Positions 26,965-36,674 of a DNA stretch of 64,000 bases are shown piece by piece. The first letter of the stretch is position 1. Every line of letters starts with the position of its first letter. The stretch is from Gimesia chilikensis (GTDB taxonomy: Bacteria; Planctomycetota; Planctomycetia; Planctomycetales; Planctomycetaceae), in NCBI RefSeq assembly GCF_007744075.1, contig NZ_CP036266.1:2775748-2839747 (forward strand), written 5' to 3'. The position numbers and the translations under genes are program-made. The notes below the pieces were generated by a model. That model was not told where the DNA came from. It made no database searches and worked only from the letters and a program-made list of their open reading frames with translations.

Positions 26965-28350
26965 ATGTTTGATGTATCCCAGCAGATAAAACAGATTTTG
27001 CCCTTTCGCCTGACCGGCAGGGTGACCCGTGTCGTGGGACTGACGGCTTCGGTCTCCGGATTTCCGGCACCGCTGGGGGCCGTTTGCGCTATCGATCGGG
27101 AGAATGGTCACGCCATCGAAGCGGAGGTCGTCGGCTTCCAGGATGAAGAAACGCTTTTACTGCCTTATGAAGAACTGACTGGAATTCGTCGTGGAGACCG
27201 TGTGTCACTGATTCAGTCGGTCCCTGCCGTGGCGGTGGGGGATGAAATTCTGGGACGTGTCCTCGATGGACGCGGACGATGTATCGATGGCAAAAATCAG
27301 GCGATGCTTGCGGAACGGGCCAATCTGAAGGCGAAGCCGATTTCGCCTCTGGATCGTCCGCGAATCGATACGCCGCTGAGCACAGGTATTCGGACCATTG
27401 ATGGGTTGCTCACTTGTGGCAAAGGTCAGCGACTGGGGATCTTCGCGGGCAGTGGTGTTGGAAAAAGTACTTTGATGGGACAGATGGCTCGCCAGAGTTC
27501 TGCGGACGTGAATGTGGTCTGCCTGGTGGGTGAGCGAGGCCGTGAAGTTCGAGAGTTCCTGGATCGCGACCTGGGGCCGGAAGGGCTATCCCGTAGTGTG
27601 GTGATTGTGGCAACGAGTGATGAACCGGCGTTGATTCGTCTGCGCGCCGCGCATCTGGCAACCGCCGTCTCGGAATACTTCCGTGATAACGGCAAGGATG
27701 TGCTGCTGATGATGGACAGCGTGACCCGTTATGCCCTGGCTCAACGGGAAATCGGCCTGGCGGCCGGTGAGCCTCCGGCGACCCGTGGCTATCCACCCAG
27801 CGTGTTTTCCCTCCTGCCCAAACTGCTGGAACGGAGTGGTCGGACCGATTCAGGAAGTATTACCGGATTCTACACTGTGCTCGTTGAAGCCGACGATGCG
27901 AATGAGCCGATTTCAGATACCGTGCGCGGGATTCTGGATGGCCATATTATGCTGTCGCGTAAACTGGCTCACGAATCTCATTGGCCTGCGATTGATGTAT
28001 TGCAGAGTATCAGTCGTTCGATGAATGACATTACTTCACCGTCTCATCAGGCGGCCGCGTCACAACTGAAAAAACTCATGGCCGCTTATCAGCAGTCTGA
28101 AGATTTGATTTCGATTGGCGCCTATCAGACGGGCTCGAATGCGGAAGTTGACCTGGCGATTAAATTGCGACCAATCTGGAATGAATTCCTGCGGCAGGGG
28201 AATACGGAAAACTCGAACTTTGACCTGGCAACCCAGGGGCTGGCCAATCTGACGGCACGGATGGAACAGCTCAAACCCATGCATACAGAAGGCCCTGAAG
28301 CAGCTGCAGACGTAATGTCTCCGGCTGAGGCGGCGGGCAATCTGAACTGA
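26965..28350 (+). CDS. fliI: Flagellum-specific ATPase FliI
   Basis: 461-residue homologue of the F1 beta subunit that energises flagellar protein export. Walker A is GSGVGKS at 162-168 (Lys167). The family signatures LVGERGREVREF, the Walker B region LLMMDSVTRYALAQREIGLAAGEPPATRGYPPS (conserved pieces) and the C-terminal substrate-binding domain are all present. The ATG follows fliH by nine bases, indicating translational linkage. Confidence 0.96.
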   Translation: MFDVSQQIKQILPFRLTGRVTRVVGLTASVSGFPAPLGAVCAIDRENGHAIEAEVVGFQDEETLLLPYEELTGIRRGDRVSLIQSVPAVAVGDEILGRVLDGRGRCIDGKNQAMLAERANLKAKPISPLDRPRIDTPLSTGIRTIDGLLTCGKGQRLGIFAGSGVGKSTLMGQMARQSSADVNVVCLVGERGREVREFLDRDLGPEGLSRSVVIVATSDEPALIRLRAAHLATAVSEYFRDNGKDVLLMMDSVTRYALAQREIGLAAGEPPATRGYPPSVFSLLPKLLERSGRTDSGSITGFYTVLVEADDANEPISDTVRGILDGHIMLSRKLAHESHWPAIDVLQSISRSMNDITSPSHQAAASQLKKLMAAYQQSEDLISIGAYQTGSNAEVDLAIKLRPIWNEFLRQGNTENSNFDLATQGLANLTARMEQLKPMHTEGPEAAADVMSPAEAAGNLN

Positions 28351-28388
28351 AGGTAAACGGAATCTGACTCTGACCTGAGTTTGCGATC

Positions 28389-28841
28389 ATGAAAAAATTT
28401 CGCTTCCAATTTGAATCTGTTCTGAAAATGCGACGGCATAAGCGCAGTCTCTGTCGTCAGCTGCTCGGGGAGATTCTGCAGGCTGATCAGCGTCTGGTCG
28501 AGGAGTCTCGGCGCCTGGATGCACTCCGGCAGGAACAGATTCAGGAGATCCGGCAGCGACAGGAGCCGGGACGCTTAGACATCGATGCCGGTGCGAACCT
28601 GCGTTCTTACGTAGGACAGTTGCAGGCACAGTTACGGACGGTTCAGGCCAATCGCCGGCTTTTAGAAAAGCAGCTAACTGCCTGCAGACAGGCTCTGGCG
28701 AAAGCGGAGCAGGAAGTCAAGGCGATGGAAAAACTGTCAGATAAGCACCGCGAGGCATTTCAGTTTGCCCAGATCCGTAAAGAATCTCTGGAACTGGAAG
28801 AAACCTGGGCCGCGACACAACAGTCGGGAGGTCTTCGATGA
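28389..28841 (+). CDS. fliJ: Flagellar export protein FliJ
   Basis: 150 residues, almost entirely one antiparallel coiled coil, beginning with the family pattern FRFQFESVLKMRRHKR. FliJ inserts into the FliI hexamer and links it to FlhA. The stop codon overlaps the next gene's start (ATGA, 28838-28841). Confidence 0.87.
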   Translation: MKKFRFQFESVLKMRRHKRSLCRQLLGEILQADQRLVEESRRLDALRQEQIQEIRQRQEPGRLDIDAGANLRSYVGQLQAQLRTVQANRRLLEKQLTACRQALAKAEQEVKAMEKLSDKHREAFQFAQIRKESLELEETWAATQQSGGLR

Positions 28842-29485
28842 TGCGTTCTCTGGCTGTGATAGTCAGCGTGTTCTGTGTGGCTACGATCATTTCGCAGCTG
28901 CTGGGCGCGGGATTTCTCTGGTTCCGGGGGCATCTGAATGCGGACGCTGTGAAAGATATTCGGCTGATCGTAACCGGCCAGACTCTGGACGAAGTGGAGC
29001 TGGTCGAAGATGAAACGGTGCTGCCTTCCCGGGACGAAGTGACGGAAAAACGCGCCATGCGGATTCTGGAACTGGTGGCCCGTGAAGATGAAATCGATAT
29101 GCTGAAAAGCTCGATCACGCAGTCTTCCGATGCTTTGAAACAGGATCGGCTGGCCTTTGAAGCGGCCAAGCTGAAATTTGAGGAAGAGCTGGCTCTTTTA
29201 AAAGAACAGAGCCAGAGTGTCGCGACGAAAAAGACACAGTCCGTGTTGATGGCATTACCATCTGGTGATGCGGTGCAGTATCTGATGCAGGTCTCACTGG
29301 AAGAGAATCTGCAACTGCTGAAGGGCATGGATGGCAAATTTATTGCCAAGCTGCTCAAGGAATTCCTGGTGGCCCCCGATCCGATGGTGATCAAACGCGG
29401 GAAGGAAATCTTTAAGCAGATGTCACAGGACGAGCCCTTCCGAAGTTTCGCTGACGATACCCTGGATCAACTCTCTCAGAACTGA
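28838..29485 (+). CDS. MotE-like flagellar-associated coiled-coil protein
   Basis: 215 residues: one N-terminal membrane helix or signal anchor (about 3-27), a central Glu/Lys-rich coiled coil (about 70-130), and a C-terminal helical domain (about 145-212, with MALPSGDAVQYLMQ and FIAKLLKEFL) resembling the MgtE N-domain/MotE layout. MotE-like proteins in other bacteria sit next to fliJ and act as chaperones for motor or periplasmic motility proteins. Translational coupling to fliJ supports a motility role; the exact function here is inferred. Confidence 0.65.
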   Translation: MMRSLAVIVSVFCVATIISQLLGAGFLWFRGHLNADAVKDIRLIVTGQTLDEVELVEDETVLPSRDEVTEKRAMRILELVAREDEIDMLKSSITQSSDALKQDRLAFEAAKLKFEEELALLKEQSQSVATKKTQSVLMALPSGDAVQYLMQVSLEENLQLLKGMDGKFIAKLLKEFLVAPDPMVIKRGKEIFKQMSQDEPFRSFADDTLDQLSQN

Positions 29486-29724
29486 ATCGCGGTTCCGTAT
29501 TTTCTCAGCTGATAGACAGCTGCTGCTCCTGAATCGGACTAATGCGGTTTTTCGCTAAAATTGTTCTATATTACGTATTCTGACGTCATGTCCCAGGGTT
29601 AATCCTGTCGAATATGATAGTGGTGAATTCGTCGATTCCTGTCGCGTTCACCACTGCGCAGTTCTCTCTGGAGGACTGAAGGCGATTGTATTCGGATACC
29701 TGTTTAACTCTGAGGTGATGAGGA

Positions 29725-31647
29725 ATGCCAGACGCTCCCAAGTTTTCCCTGCTGGATTTGCAGACGCCAGATGTGAGTCAGTACGGCAGGCAGAACCTCG
29801 GTTTGCAGCGAGAAGCAACTCGTTCCACCGACTCTACTTATCGTAAGCAGCTTGCGGACTCGCTGTCACAAAAGCAGCAGCGGCCTGGCTCTGAAAAACC
29901 ACAGCCAGATTCCCGTACCAATAACGAAGTGAAATCGGACCGGGGTCGTCCGGAGCCTCAAACACCGCAGGCACGTTCTACCAGTGAGACACCCACTCCG
30001 GCAGAGCGAGAGCAGCAGACGCCGCGTTCTCAGGAAAATCGTAATGATGCGGTTGAACCCAGTCAGAACGCTGTTGAGCAGTCAGCGCCAGTTCAGGATA
30101 CGAAACCTGTTGCAGAAGACAAGCCAGATACTGGTGAAGTCAATGAGAGTGCCGTCCCGGTAGAATCGGGAACGCCGGTCAAGGAAAAGTCGCCCCGTTA
30201 TTCACTGTTTCAGGGGAGTGCCGCGTCTGCAACCACTCTCGAACAGGAAGTGACAACCGGAGATACGGAAATTCGTCCACCGGCCAATTTTCAGTTCTCA
30301 GAGAATCAGAACCTGGTCAAACTGCAGACCGATGTGACGGAAACCAGACCGGTGGAGTCCCTGCCGATTCCAGAAGGGTTGGCCGAGCTGTTCAAGACTC
30401 AGGAAGTCTCTACGAATCAGACTGAGACAACGTCCCTGAATGAGACTCCCGGTGATGTCGAGGGGGGGCAGCAGCTCCAGGACGCGGGACAGTCAGAGGA
30501 AATCATTGATGCTGTTGCCGATAATCAGCAGGCTGCTGAAGAAGGGCAGTCAGTAGAGTCAGCGGAGCAACTCAAAGGGGTTAAGCAGACCGAAGATCAG
30601 CAGGCTGCGAATCAAAAGTCCCAGGATGAGCACTCAAGCTCAGACAATGTGAAAAGCGATGTCTCCCAGGCAGCGCAAGAGGCTGCTCAGCAGCAACGTT
30701 ATCTGAAAGCCCAGCAGCAGAATCCAAATGAAAATCATCCACAGCAGGGACAGGATGCCGGTGACGCGAATCCGGGTCAGCAGGTCGCACAGGCGGTGAT
30801 TGATCAGGTTCAGGAGCAGACCGAGAAAGCCGGTCCTGACAAGACGGAGTCGACAGACGAAAAAACAGAAAAGAAGGTCGATGGGGACAAGGTGCTGCCA
30901 GAGCAGAGTGCGCTGAACCAGACGAATCTGCATCCTGCAGCAGCCTCAGCGACGACTGATGCCTTACAGAAGGCCCTGACCGAGGCAACCAAACCTGGTC
31001 CGCTCGCGCAGGAACAGCATGCCGGCAATCAGAATAGTCACGATCAGACACAGACTCCTGCTACAGGGCTGGGACAGACGACGAACGTTGCCACAGAGAA
31101 TCAGGCAGCTGCTCCGACCGGTCCGGTGGTTGACGCGAAGCAGGTTGAGCAGTTGATGGATCGAATCGCGAGTGCCGTGCGGCAGTCTCAATCGACGGGG
31201 CAACAGCTCAAGATCCGGTTGAGCCCACCCGAACTGGGAGCACTGCAGATCGAGGTCTCCCTGAAGAACGGTGAGTACTCCGCCAAACTGGAAGTTCAGA
31301 ACAGGCATGCTCAGAAAGTCATTAACGATAACCTGACCCAGCTGAAAGAAGCCCTGGTCAAGACGGGTGTCTCGCTGGATCGGATCGATGTGCAGATCAA
31401 TACCCACTCCAGCGAGGATCAACGCTCGTCCCAGTCTGATTCGCAGCAACAGTCAGGGGCCGACTTCAATTCCAACGACTTCTCAGATCAGTCGGGGGAT
31501 GCAGAGCAGGGTCACGATGAGCGTGCGTTTGCTGACGAAACCATACAGCGTGAGGATGTCGAACAGGAAGAACAGAACCGACCCCATGTGACCCGATCGC
31601 AGGGAGTCGAAACCGAGAATGTCGAAGAGATCGACGTTCAGATCTAA
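29725..31647 (+). CDS. fliK: Flagellar hook-length control protein FliK
   Basis: 640 residues. The first roughly 480 form a disordered Gln/Glu/Ser/Pro-rich molecular ruler. The C-terminal hook-length domain (about 490-560) carries the recognisable LKIRLSPPELGALQIEVSL and LKEALVKTGVSLDRIDVQI pieces. An acidic Gln-rich tail follows. FliK is itself exported and switches export specificity by acting on FlhB, encoded about 9 kb downstream. The long N-terminal part is typical for planctomycetes and consistent with a long hook. It follows a 239-base gap that probably carries its own promoter. Confidence 0.9.
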   Translation: MPDAPKFSLLDLQTPDVSQYGRQNLGLQREATRSTDSTYRKQLADSLSQKQQRPGSEKPQPDSRTNNEVKSDRGRPEPQTPQARSTSETPTPAEREQQTPRSQENRNDAVEPSQNAVEQSAPVQDTKPVAEDKPDTGEVNESAVPVESGTPVKEKSPRYSLFQGSAASATTLEQEVTTGDTEIRPPANFQFSENQNLVKLQTDVTETRPVESLPIPEGLAELFKTQEVSTNQTETTSLNETPGDVEGGQQLQDAGQSEEIIDAVADNQQAAEEGQSVESAEQLKGVKQTEDQQAANQKSQDEHSSSDNVKSDVSQAAQEAAQQQRYLKAQQQNPNENHPQQGQDAGDANPGQQVAQAVIDQVQEQTEKAGPDKTESTDEKTEKKVDGDKVLPEQSALNQTNLHPAAASATTDALQKALTEATKPGPLAQEQHAGNQNSHDQTQTPATGLGQTTNVATENQAAAPTGPVVDAKQVEQLMDRIASAVRQSQSTGQQLKIRLSPPELGALQIEVSLKNGEYSAKLEVQNRHAQKVINDNLTQLKEALVKTGVSLDRIDVQINTHSSEDQRSSQSDSQQQSGADFNSNDFSDQSGDAEQGHDERAFADETIQREDVEQEEQNRPHVTRSQGVETENVEEIDVQI

Positions 31648-31689
31648 TAGTCCCCCCCCCTTGTTAACGGAATTTAAGGAGTTGCCAGG

Positions 31690-32127
31690 ATGGCAGTCGA
31701 TGCAGTGAGCGGAAGCAGTGGAGCCAGCAGTTCCACAAACGTGAAGGTGGTCGATGCCGATGAAGTCGGTTTCAATGGTTTGACCGCCGATAATTTCATG
31801 AAGTTGCTGATTACCGAGTTGCAGAACCAGGATCCGACAAACCCGATGGGGAATGAAGAGCTTCTGGGACAGATTTCCAGCATGCGGGAACTTCAGTCGA
31901 ATATCGAGCTGTCAGATACGCTGAAAGAGATTACTTCCGGCCAGTCACTGACTCAGGCCGCTGGTCTGATCGGTAAGCAGGTGGAAGGCAAGGACAGTTC
32001 CGATAACTCTGTGTCCGGTGTGGTGGAACGTGCTTTCGTACGCGATAGCAAAGCCTACGTTGCCATTGGTAATTCCGAAGTGCCGGTGTCGTCGATCACC
32101 TCGGTACAGGAACCTGCAAGTGAATGA
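31690..32127 (+). CDS. flgD: Flagellar hook assembly protein FlgD (short form)
   Basis: 145-residue hook scaffold. The N-terminal signature NFMKLLITELQNQDPTNPMGNEELLGQ-type region (about 36-60) is diagnostic. The C-terminal tudor/FnIII-like domains of enteric FlgD (231 residues) are missing and replaced by a single small beta domain, as in B. subtilis. It sits between fliK and flgE, the usual order. An AAGGAG site precedes the ATG. Confidence 0.9.
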   Translation: MAVDAVSGSSGASSSTNVKVVDADEVGFNGLTADNFMKLLITELQNQDPTNPMGNEELLGQISSMRELQSNIELSDTLKEITSGQSLTQAAGLIGKQVEGKDSSDNSVSGVVERAFVRDSKAYVAIGNSEVPVSSITSVQEPASE

Positions 32128-32321
32128 TATTTCGGAGGTTACAGAAGCAGCTTCATTTGAAGCTTGCCTGAACCGACCGAAATTTACGAAAAATGGGAAG
32201 ATGATCAGGATCAGTTTAGACGATACACAGAATACTGCTGTAGTACGGTTCTGACTGATGCTGCGCAAAAACGAACCTAAGGATTGGGTATTAACCTGGT
32301 TGATTCAACCGAGGAGTTGTC

Positions 32322-34013
32322 ATGGGATTGACGTCTGCATTAAATACATCATTGGGTGGTCTGAGCCTGAATGAAACCAGCATCGATGTGTTGGGTAACA
32401 ATATCGCCAACGCTGGCACCAATGGTTTTAAAGCCTCTAATGTGCTGTTCACGACGCAGCTTGCTCGAACCTTGAGTGTGGGTTCACGTCCTTCCTCCTC
32501 AAACGGCGGTACGAATCCCCGACAGATCGGTCTGGGGGCCTTGAGTGCTTCGATTCGTAAAGACTTCACCCAGGGGAGTGTGACCAACAGTACCAGCCCC
32601 TCCGACCTTGCGATTCAGGGGGATGGTTTCTTTATTCTGGACAGCCCCGATGGTCAGGTTTACTCCCGGAATGGTAACTTCGAATTGAACAGCTCGAGTC
32701 TGTTGACCAACCAGAGCGGTTATCTGGTACAAGGGTATGGCGTCGACGAAGACTTCAACCTGGTTAAGACCACTTTGACAGACATTAAAGTTCCCCTCGG
32801 GGACTTGAACGTGGCCCAGGCAACCAAGAATGTTGAGATTGGTGGTGCATTACTGCCGACCGGGGAAATTGGAACCCAAGGCTCGATCTTGACGACAGGG
32901 AACTTAACCGATGCCGGGAACGCGAACGCTGCCATTACTGGTACGACATTGCTGACCGACATTGAAGAAACGATTGGTACGCCGCTGTTTACCCTGGGAG
33001 AAACACTGTCATTTACGCCCAGCAAAGGGGGGCGAACTCTGGAACCATTGACCATGCAGGTTACGGGAACCACGACTGCCGCTGATTTTGCCAGCTTTAT
33101 GGACCGAACCCTGGGGATTCAGAATGGCGGTGGCATTCCCAATGATGCGACCACTGGCGCTCAACCAGGAGTGACGGTAACTGCCGGTGGTGCTTTTCAG
33201 ATCGTGGGGAATTCCGGGAGCGTGAATGATATCTCGGTGACCATTGGTAATATTACTTCCGATGGCTCAACTGTTCCGATGGCATTCACGAAAAGTGAGT
33301 CTGCGAATGGTGAAAGTGCCATTACCGACTTCGTGATTTTTGACTCGCTGGGTGAACCGGTGACGATGAAGATGACCAGCGCGCTGGAATCACGCTCTTC
33401 CAACAATACGGTCTTCCGCTACTTCCTTGAGAGTGCAGATGACAATGATGGTGATATCGCGGTCTCCAATGGGACGATTACGTTCGACAGTAAGGGGAAT
33501 GTGACTAACTTCACCCCTTCTACATTCGGGATCAGCCGGGTCAATACCGCTGCTGATGAAATGGATGTGTCCATCGACCTTTCGAACATCTCCGGTATTT
33601 CGTCTGCGTCGGCAGGGAGTACTTTGAAACTGGACCTGCAGGATGGTTCGGATCCGGGAACGCTGTCCAGTTTCGTGATTGACGAAACGGGGATTATTAA
33701 CGGCGTGTTTGACAACGGGATTATCCGGACGCTGGGACAGGTGACACTGGCCCGATTCTCCAACCCACAGGGTTTACTGGAAAGTGGGAACTCCACGTTC
33801 CAGGAAGGGGTCAGTTCCGGTCCTCCGTTCCTGGTGACGCCGGGTAACTTTGGTGCCGGTACGATTCGTGCCGGTTCAATTGAACTTTCCAACACCGACG
33901 TCGGTCGAAACCTGGTTGACCTGATCGTGGCTTCCACGAACTATCGAGGGAACGCCCGTGTGATCAGTTCCGTACAGCAGCTGGTTGACGAACTGCTGGT
34001 GCTGGGACGTTAA
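32322..34013 (+). CDS. flgE: Flagellar hook protein FlgE
   Basis: 563-residue hook subunit. The N-terminal rod/hook motif (NETSIDVLGNNIANAGTNGFK, in pieces, at about 18-38) and the C-terminal helix with LVDLIVASTNYRGNARVISS (about 525-545) form the D0 domain. The middle is Thr/Gly/Asn-rich beta structure, larger than the roughly 400-residue enteric hook protein. GAGGAG directly upstream fixes the ATG at 32322. The 194-base gap before it has no gene. Confidence 0.93.
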   Translation: MGLTSALNTSLGGLSLNETSIDVLGNNIANAGTNGFKASNVLFTTQLARTLSVGSRPSSSNGGTNPRQIGLGALSASIRKDFTQGSVTNSTSPSDLAIQGDGFFILDSPDGQVYSRNGNFELNSSSLLTNQSGYLVQGYGVDEDFNLVKTTLTDIKVPLGDLNVAQATKNVEIGGALLPTGEIGTQGSILTTGNLTDAGNANAAITGTTLLTDIEETIGTPLFTLGETLSFTPSKGGRTLEPLTMQVTGTTTAADFASFMDRTLGIQNGGGIPNDATTGAQPGVTVTAGGAFQIVGNSGSVNDISVTIGNITSDGSTVPMAFTKSESANGESAITDFVIFDSLGEPVTMKMTSALESRSSNNTVFRYFLESADDNDGDIAVSNGTITFDSKGNVTNFTPSTFGISRVNTAADEMDVSIDLSNISGISSASAGSTLKLDLQDGSDPGTLSSFVIDETGIINGVFDNGIIRTLGQVTLARFSNPQGLLESGNSTFQEGVSSGPPFLVTPGNFGAGTIRAGSIELSNTDVGRNLVDLIVASTNYRGNARVISSVQQLVDELLVLGR

Positions 34014-34079
34014 TCGGATGGTTAAGCAGGGTTCCGGCAGAGGGGCTGGTTTGACCACCGCCCCCGGGAGACTGGTGGC

Positions 34080-34274
34080 ATGATTAAATTGACCCGACTG
34101 AATGGTGAAGAGTTTGTTGTCAACGCGGAACTGATTCAGAGTATTGAAAGCAGACCCGACACGTTTATCACTTTAACTTCGGATGATCGCCTGATCGTGC
34201 GGGAAAGCGTGGAAGAAGTTGTAAAACGTGCGATCGCTTATTCGCGTGCGATTCGACTGGCGCCCGGGCTGTGA
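34080..34274 (+). CDS. flbD: FlbD family flagellar protein
   Basis: 64 residues matching the small FlbD family found between flgE and motA in many flagellar clusters: MIKLTRLNGEEFVVNAELIQ at the start, then the ESRPDTFITLTSDDRLIVRE core. The function is not firmly known. It is unrelated to the Caulobacter regulator of the same name. The position is exactly the conserved one. Confidence 0.88.
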   Translation: MIKLTRLNGEEFVVNAELIQSIESRPDTFITLTSDDRLIVRESVEEVVKRAIAYSRAIRLAPGL

Positions 34275-34387
34275 GACAGATTCTGAGTGATTGAGCAATT
34301 ATAACTTGTGATGGTGAGGGGCCTGCTCTCCGGTTTGCTGCGATCCGGATTTGAGTGAGTCCACTGACATCAGGGACCTTGATAGAA

Positions 34388-35167
34388 ATGGATAAGGCAA
34401 CAGCCGGCGGACTCGTTTCAGGCATCATTTTGCTGCTGCTGGCGATTTTCATTGCGCCAGGGTCAAGCTTCAGTGCCTTTATCGATATTCCCTCAGCTGC
34501 AGTGGTGGTCGGGGGGGCGATCGCAGCCTGTTTCATTGCCTTTCCGGGGGCAGCGATGCTGCTGTTTCCGAAGGTGCTGAAGAAGGTATTCTTCCCCAAC
34601 CAGCCGGAACTGGCTCCCGTGATTTCTCAGATCGTTGAGTTTGCTGAAATCGCCCGTCGCGACGGTATTCTAGCTCTGGAAGCCAAAACGGAAGAAATCG
34701 AAGACCCTTTCATTCTGCTCGGCGTTCAGATGGCGGTGGACGGGACCGACGTGGATCTCATGGAACAGATTCTCCGCACGGAAATGGAAGCTGTGGCCGG
34801 CCGTCATAAAAACGGCAAATCTCTGATGGATACTGTTGGTCGATATGCACCGGCATTCGGGATGATCGGAACCCTGATGGGGCTGATCATCATGCTGGGA
34901 AACATGGATGACCCGGAAGCCATCGGCCCCGGTATGGCGGTGGCGTTGATCACGACCCTGTACGGGGCACTGGTCTCGAACCTGTTCTTTCTCCCTTTTG
35001 CCGACAAGCTGGCTTATTACAGTAAACAGGAATTCCAGGTTCGGGAAGTCATCATTAAAGGGCTGATTGCAATTCAGGAAGGGGATAATCCCCGAGTGAT
35101 TGAGCAGAAGCTGAATACCTTCCTGCCGGCAGACCAGCGTGTCAGCAAAGACGGTCAGGCTGCCTGA
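34388..35167 (+). CDS. motA: Flagellar stator protein MotA
   Basis: 259-residue stator subunit with four membrane helices (about 6-24, 33-52, 150-170 and 183-203) and a large cytoplasmic loop containing the charged residues that press on FliG. The signatures GRYAPAFGMIGTLMGLI and GPGMAVALITTLYGALVSNL are complete. ATG 34388 gives the family start MDKATAGGL; an upstream in-frame start at 34355 is less likely. It is paired with motB 36 bases downstream. Confidence 0.94.
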   Translation: MDKATAGGLVSGIILLLLAIFIAPGSSFSAFIDIPSAAVVVGGAIAACFIAFPGAAMLLFPKVLKKVFFPNQPELAPVISQIVEFAEIARRDGILALEAKTEEIEDPFILLGVQMAVDGTDVDLMEQILRTEMEAVAGRHKNGKSLMDTVGRYAPAFGMIGTLMGLIIMLGNMDDPEAIGPGMAVALITTLYGALVSNLFFLPFADKLAYYSKQEFQVREVIIKGLIAIQEGDNPRVIEQKLNTFLPADQRVSKDGQAA

Positions 35168-35203
35168 TGTTCTCAATCGGTCGAAGGAAAGGAGGCAATT
35201 CAG

Positions 35204-35932
35204 ATGGCGATGCCTGAAGAAGACGGACCTCCTGGCGTTCCGGAATGGGTGGTCACCTATGGTGACATGATGTCGCTGCTGCTGACCTTCTTCATCATGC
35301 TGGTGTCCATGAGTGAGATCCGTAACGACGAAGGATCCGTGCGTGCCATGCTGGATTCGCTGCGGGAGCGATTCGGAACGCATCACGGCACAGCCGCCGT
35401 GCCGGGAAAATCGCTGGACCCTACCAGTAACCGCAGTAAGCCCGCCTCCAAGGGGACCAGCTCTGACGGGGGGACTAAAATGGGTAAAGCGGACTCATCG
35501 GGAGGTGGAGGTCCTTTCAATACCGTAGAACGAATTAATTCGGGAACCGAGGTGACCCTGGGGGGGGCTGCCTGTTTTGATCGGTTTTCTGCGGAGCTGA
35601 CTCCTGCGCTGAAGAAAAAACTGGATGTGATTGCGGAGGTGCTGCTGCCCACTCCCAATCGGCTGATCGTACGGGGGCATGCCTCGCCCGAGCCTTTGCC
35701 AAAGGACTCAAAATTCCTGGATTCCCAGGAACTCTCTTTCTATCGGGCCAAAAATGTGGCAGAGTACCTTAAGGACAAGGGAATTGCACCCGAACGACTG
35801 ATTGTCAGTTCAGTGGGAGATGCTGAGCCACGGACCATCACACGCGACCCGCAAGAGCAATACTTGAATCGTCGGGTTGACGTATTTTTGATTGATGCGT
35901 ATATAGACACTCCGCAGACAGGTAAGCGTTGA
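35204..35932 (+). CDS. motB: Flagellar stator protein MotB (OmpA-like)
   Basis: 242 residues. A single membrane helix (about 22-42) begins with PEWVVTYGDMMSLLLTFF, in which Asp21 is the ion-conducting residue. A Ser/Lys/Gly-rich linker (about 65-105) and an OmpA-like peptidoglycan-binding domain (about 110-235) follow, with the family pattern LSFYRAKNVAEYLKDKGI and the terminal NRRVDVFL. The intact OmpA domain implies a peptidoglycan layer to anchor the stator. Confidence 0.94.
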   Translation: MAMPEEDGPPGVPEWVVTYGDMMSLLLTFFIMLVSMSEIRNDEGSVRAMLDSLRERFGTHHGTAAVPGKSLDPTSNRSKPASKGTSSDGGTKMGKADSSGGGGPFNTVERINSGTEVTLGGAACFDRFSAELTPALKKKLDVIAEVLLPTPNRLIVRGHASPEPLPKDSKFLDSQELSFYRAKNVAEYLKDKGIAPERLIVSSVGDAEPRTITRDPQEQYLNRRVDVFLIDAYIDTPQTGKR

Positions 35933-36088
35933 GTTCTACAATCAATTCTGCCTGATCGGCATTCCGGAAATCGCTTTGTAATCAAATACAGAGCCTGATT
36001 GGTCTAATCAAAACCGCCGAAGTGGATGCAGAGGGGTACATGATGTGCCCCTGCGCCAACAGAGTGCGAGAGTTCAAGGAGGAGACTC

Positions 36089-36646
36089 GTGGCAACAGAC
36101 ACCGAAACAGAAGAGGCAGGTGTCGCAACAGAGGCAGTGGCATCCCCCGAAGAGAGTGCGGCCGCTTCCGGCCAGTCCAAGGCCCGGTTACTCAAGATTG
36201 GTGGCCTGTTGCTACTGGTCATCATGCTGCAGGTCGGGATCTCCTACTGGCTGTTGACACCTGATAAACCGGCGGAAGTCGCGGAAGAATCTCTTTCCAG
36301 GGAAAGCGAAAATCTGCAGGTTACCACGGCTGAAGTGAACATTGAAAACTTCAGCGTGACGAACAATATCGCCGAACCCGGAGCAACCATCCATGTGACC
36401 TTCAACCTGGTGGCGCTGGTTGAGCAGGGCGCAGCCGGTGATTTTGAAACCATGGTCAAAGAAACGAATAAAGCCCGCGTCAAGCAGGCCGTGATTGAAG
36501 TTGTCCGTAAGTCGAGCCTGGCAGATCTGAATGATCCCCAGTTGAGTACGATGAAACGGATGATGAAAGAGTCGATAAATAAAGTTCTCAAGAAGAGCTA
36601 TGTCATTGAGACGGTCATCAGTGAATACCGCACAATGACGCAATAG
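36089..36646 (+). CDS. fliL: Flagellar basal body-associated protein FliL
   Basis: 185 residues: a disordered acidic N-terminus, one membrane helix (about 37-55), then a periplasmic domain whose C-terminal half has the FliL pattern of alternating strands followed by [13 protein letters not shown] and the helix [25 protein letters not shown]. The GTG start is fixed by AAGGAGGAG at 36078-36086. FliL encircles the stator and affects torque. fliM would be expected next but is not there; fliN follows after 28 bases. Confidence 0.87.
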   Translation: MATDTETEEAGVATEAVASPEESAAASGQSKARLLKIGGLLLLVIMLQVGISYWLLTPDKPAEVAEESLSRESENLQVTTAEVNIENFSVTNNIAEPGATIHVTFNLVALVEQGAAGDFETMVKETNKARVKQAVIEVVRKSSLADLNDPQLSTMKRMMKESINKVLKKSYVIETVISEYRTMTQ

Positions 36647-36674
36647 TGCCTCCCCGGCAGAACAGGATACGATT

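Noticed and set aside
32149-32164. AGCTTCA/TGAAGCT inverted repeat between flgD and flgE
   Set aside because: A two-base loop is too tight for a stable hairpin and no T-run follows.
32018-32254. Frame continuing past the flgD stop as a possible extra gene or frameshifted FlgD tail
   Set aside because: It is out of frame with flgD, mostly lies inside flgD, and its tail matches no FlgD domain; short-form FlgD is a known variant.
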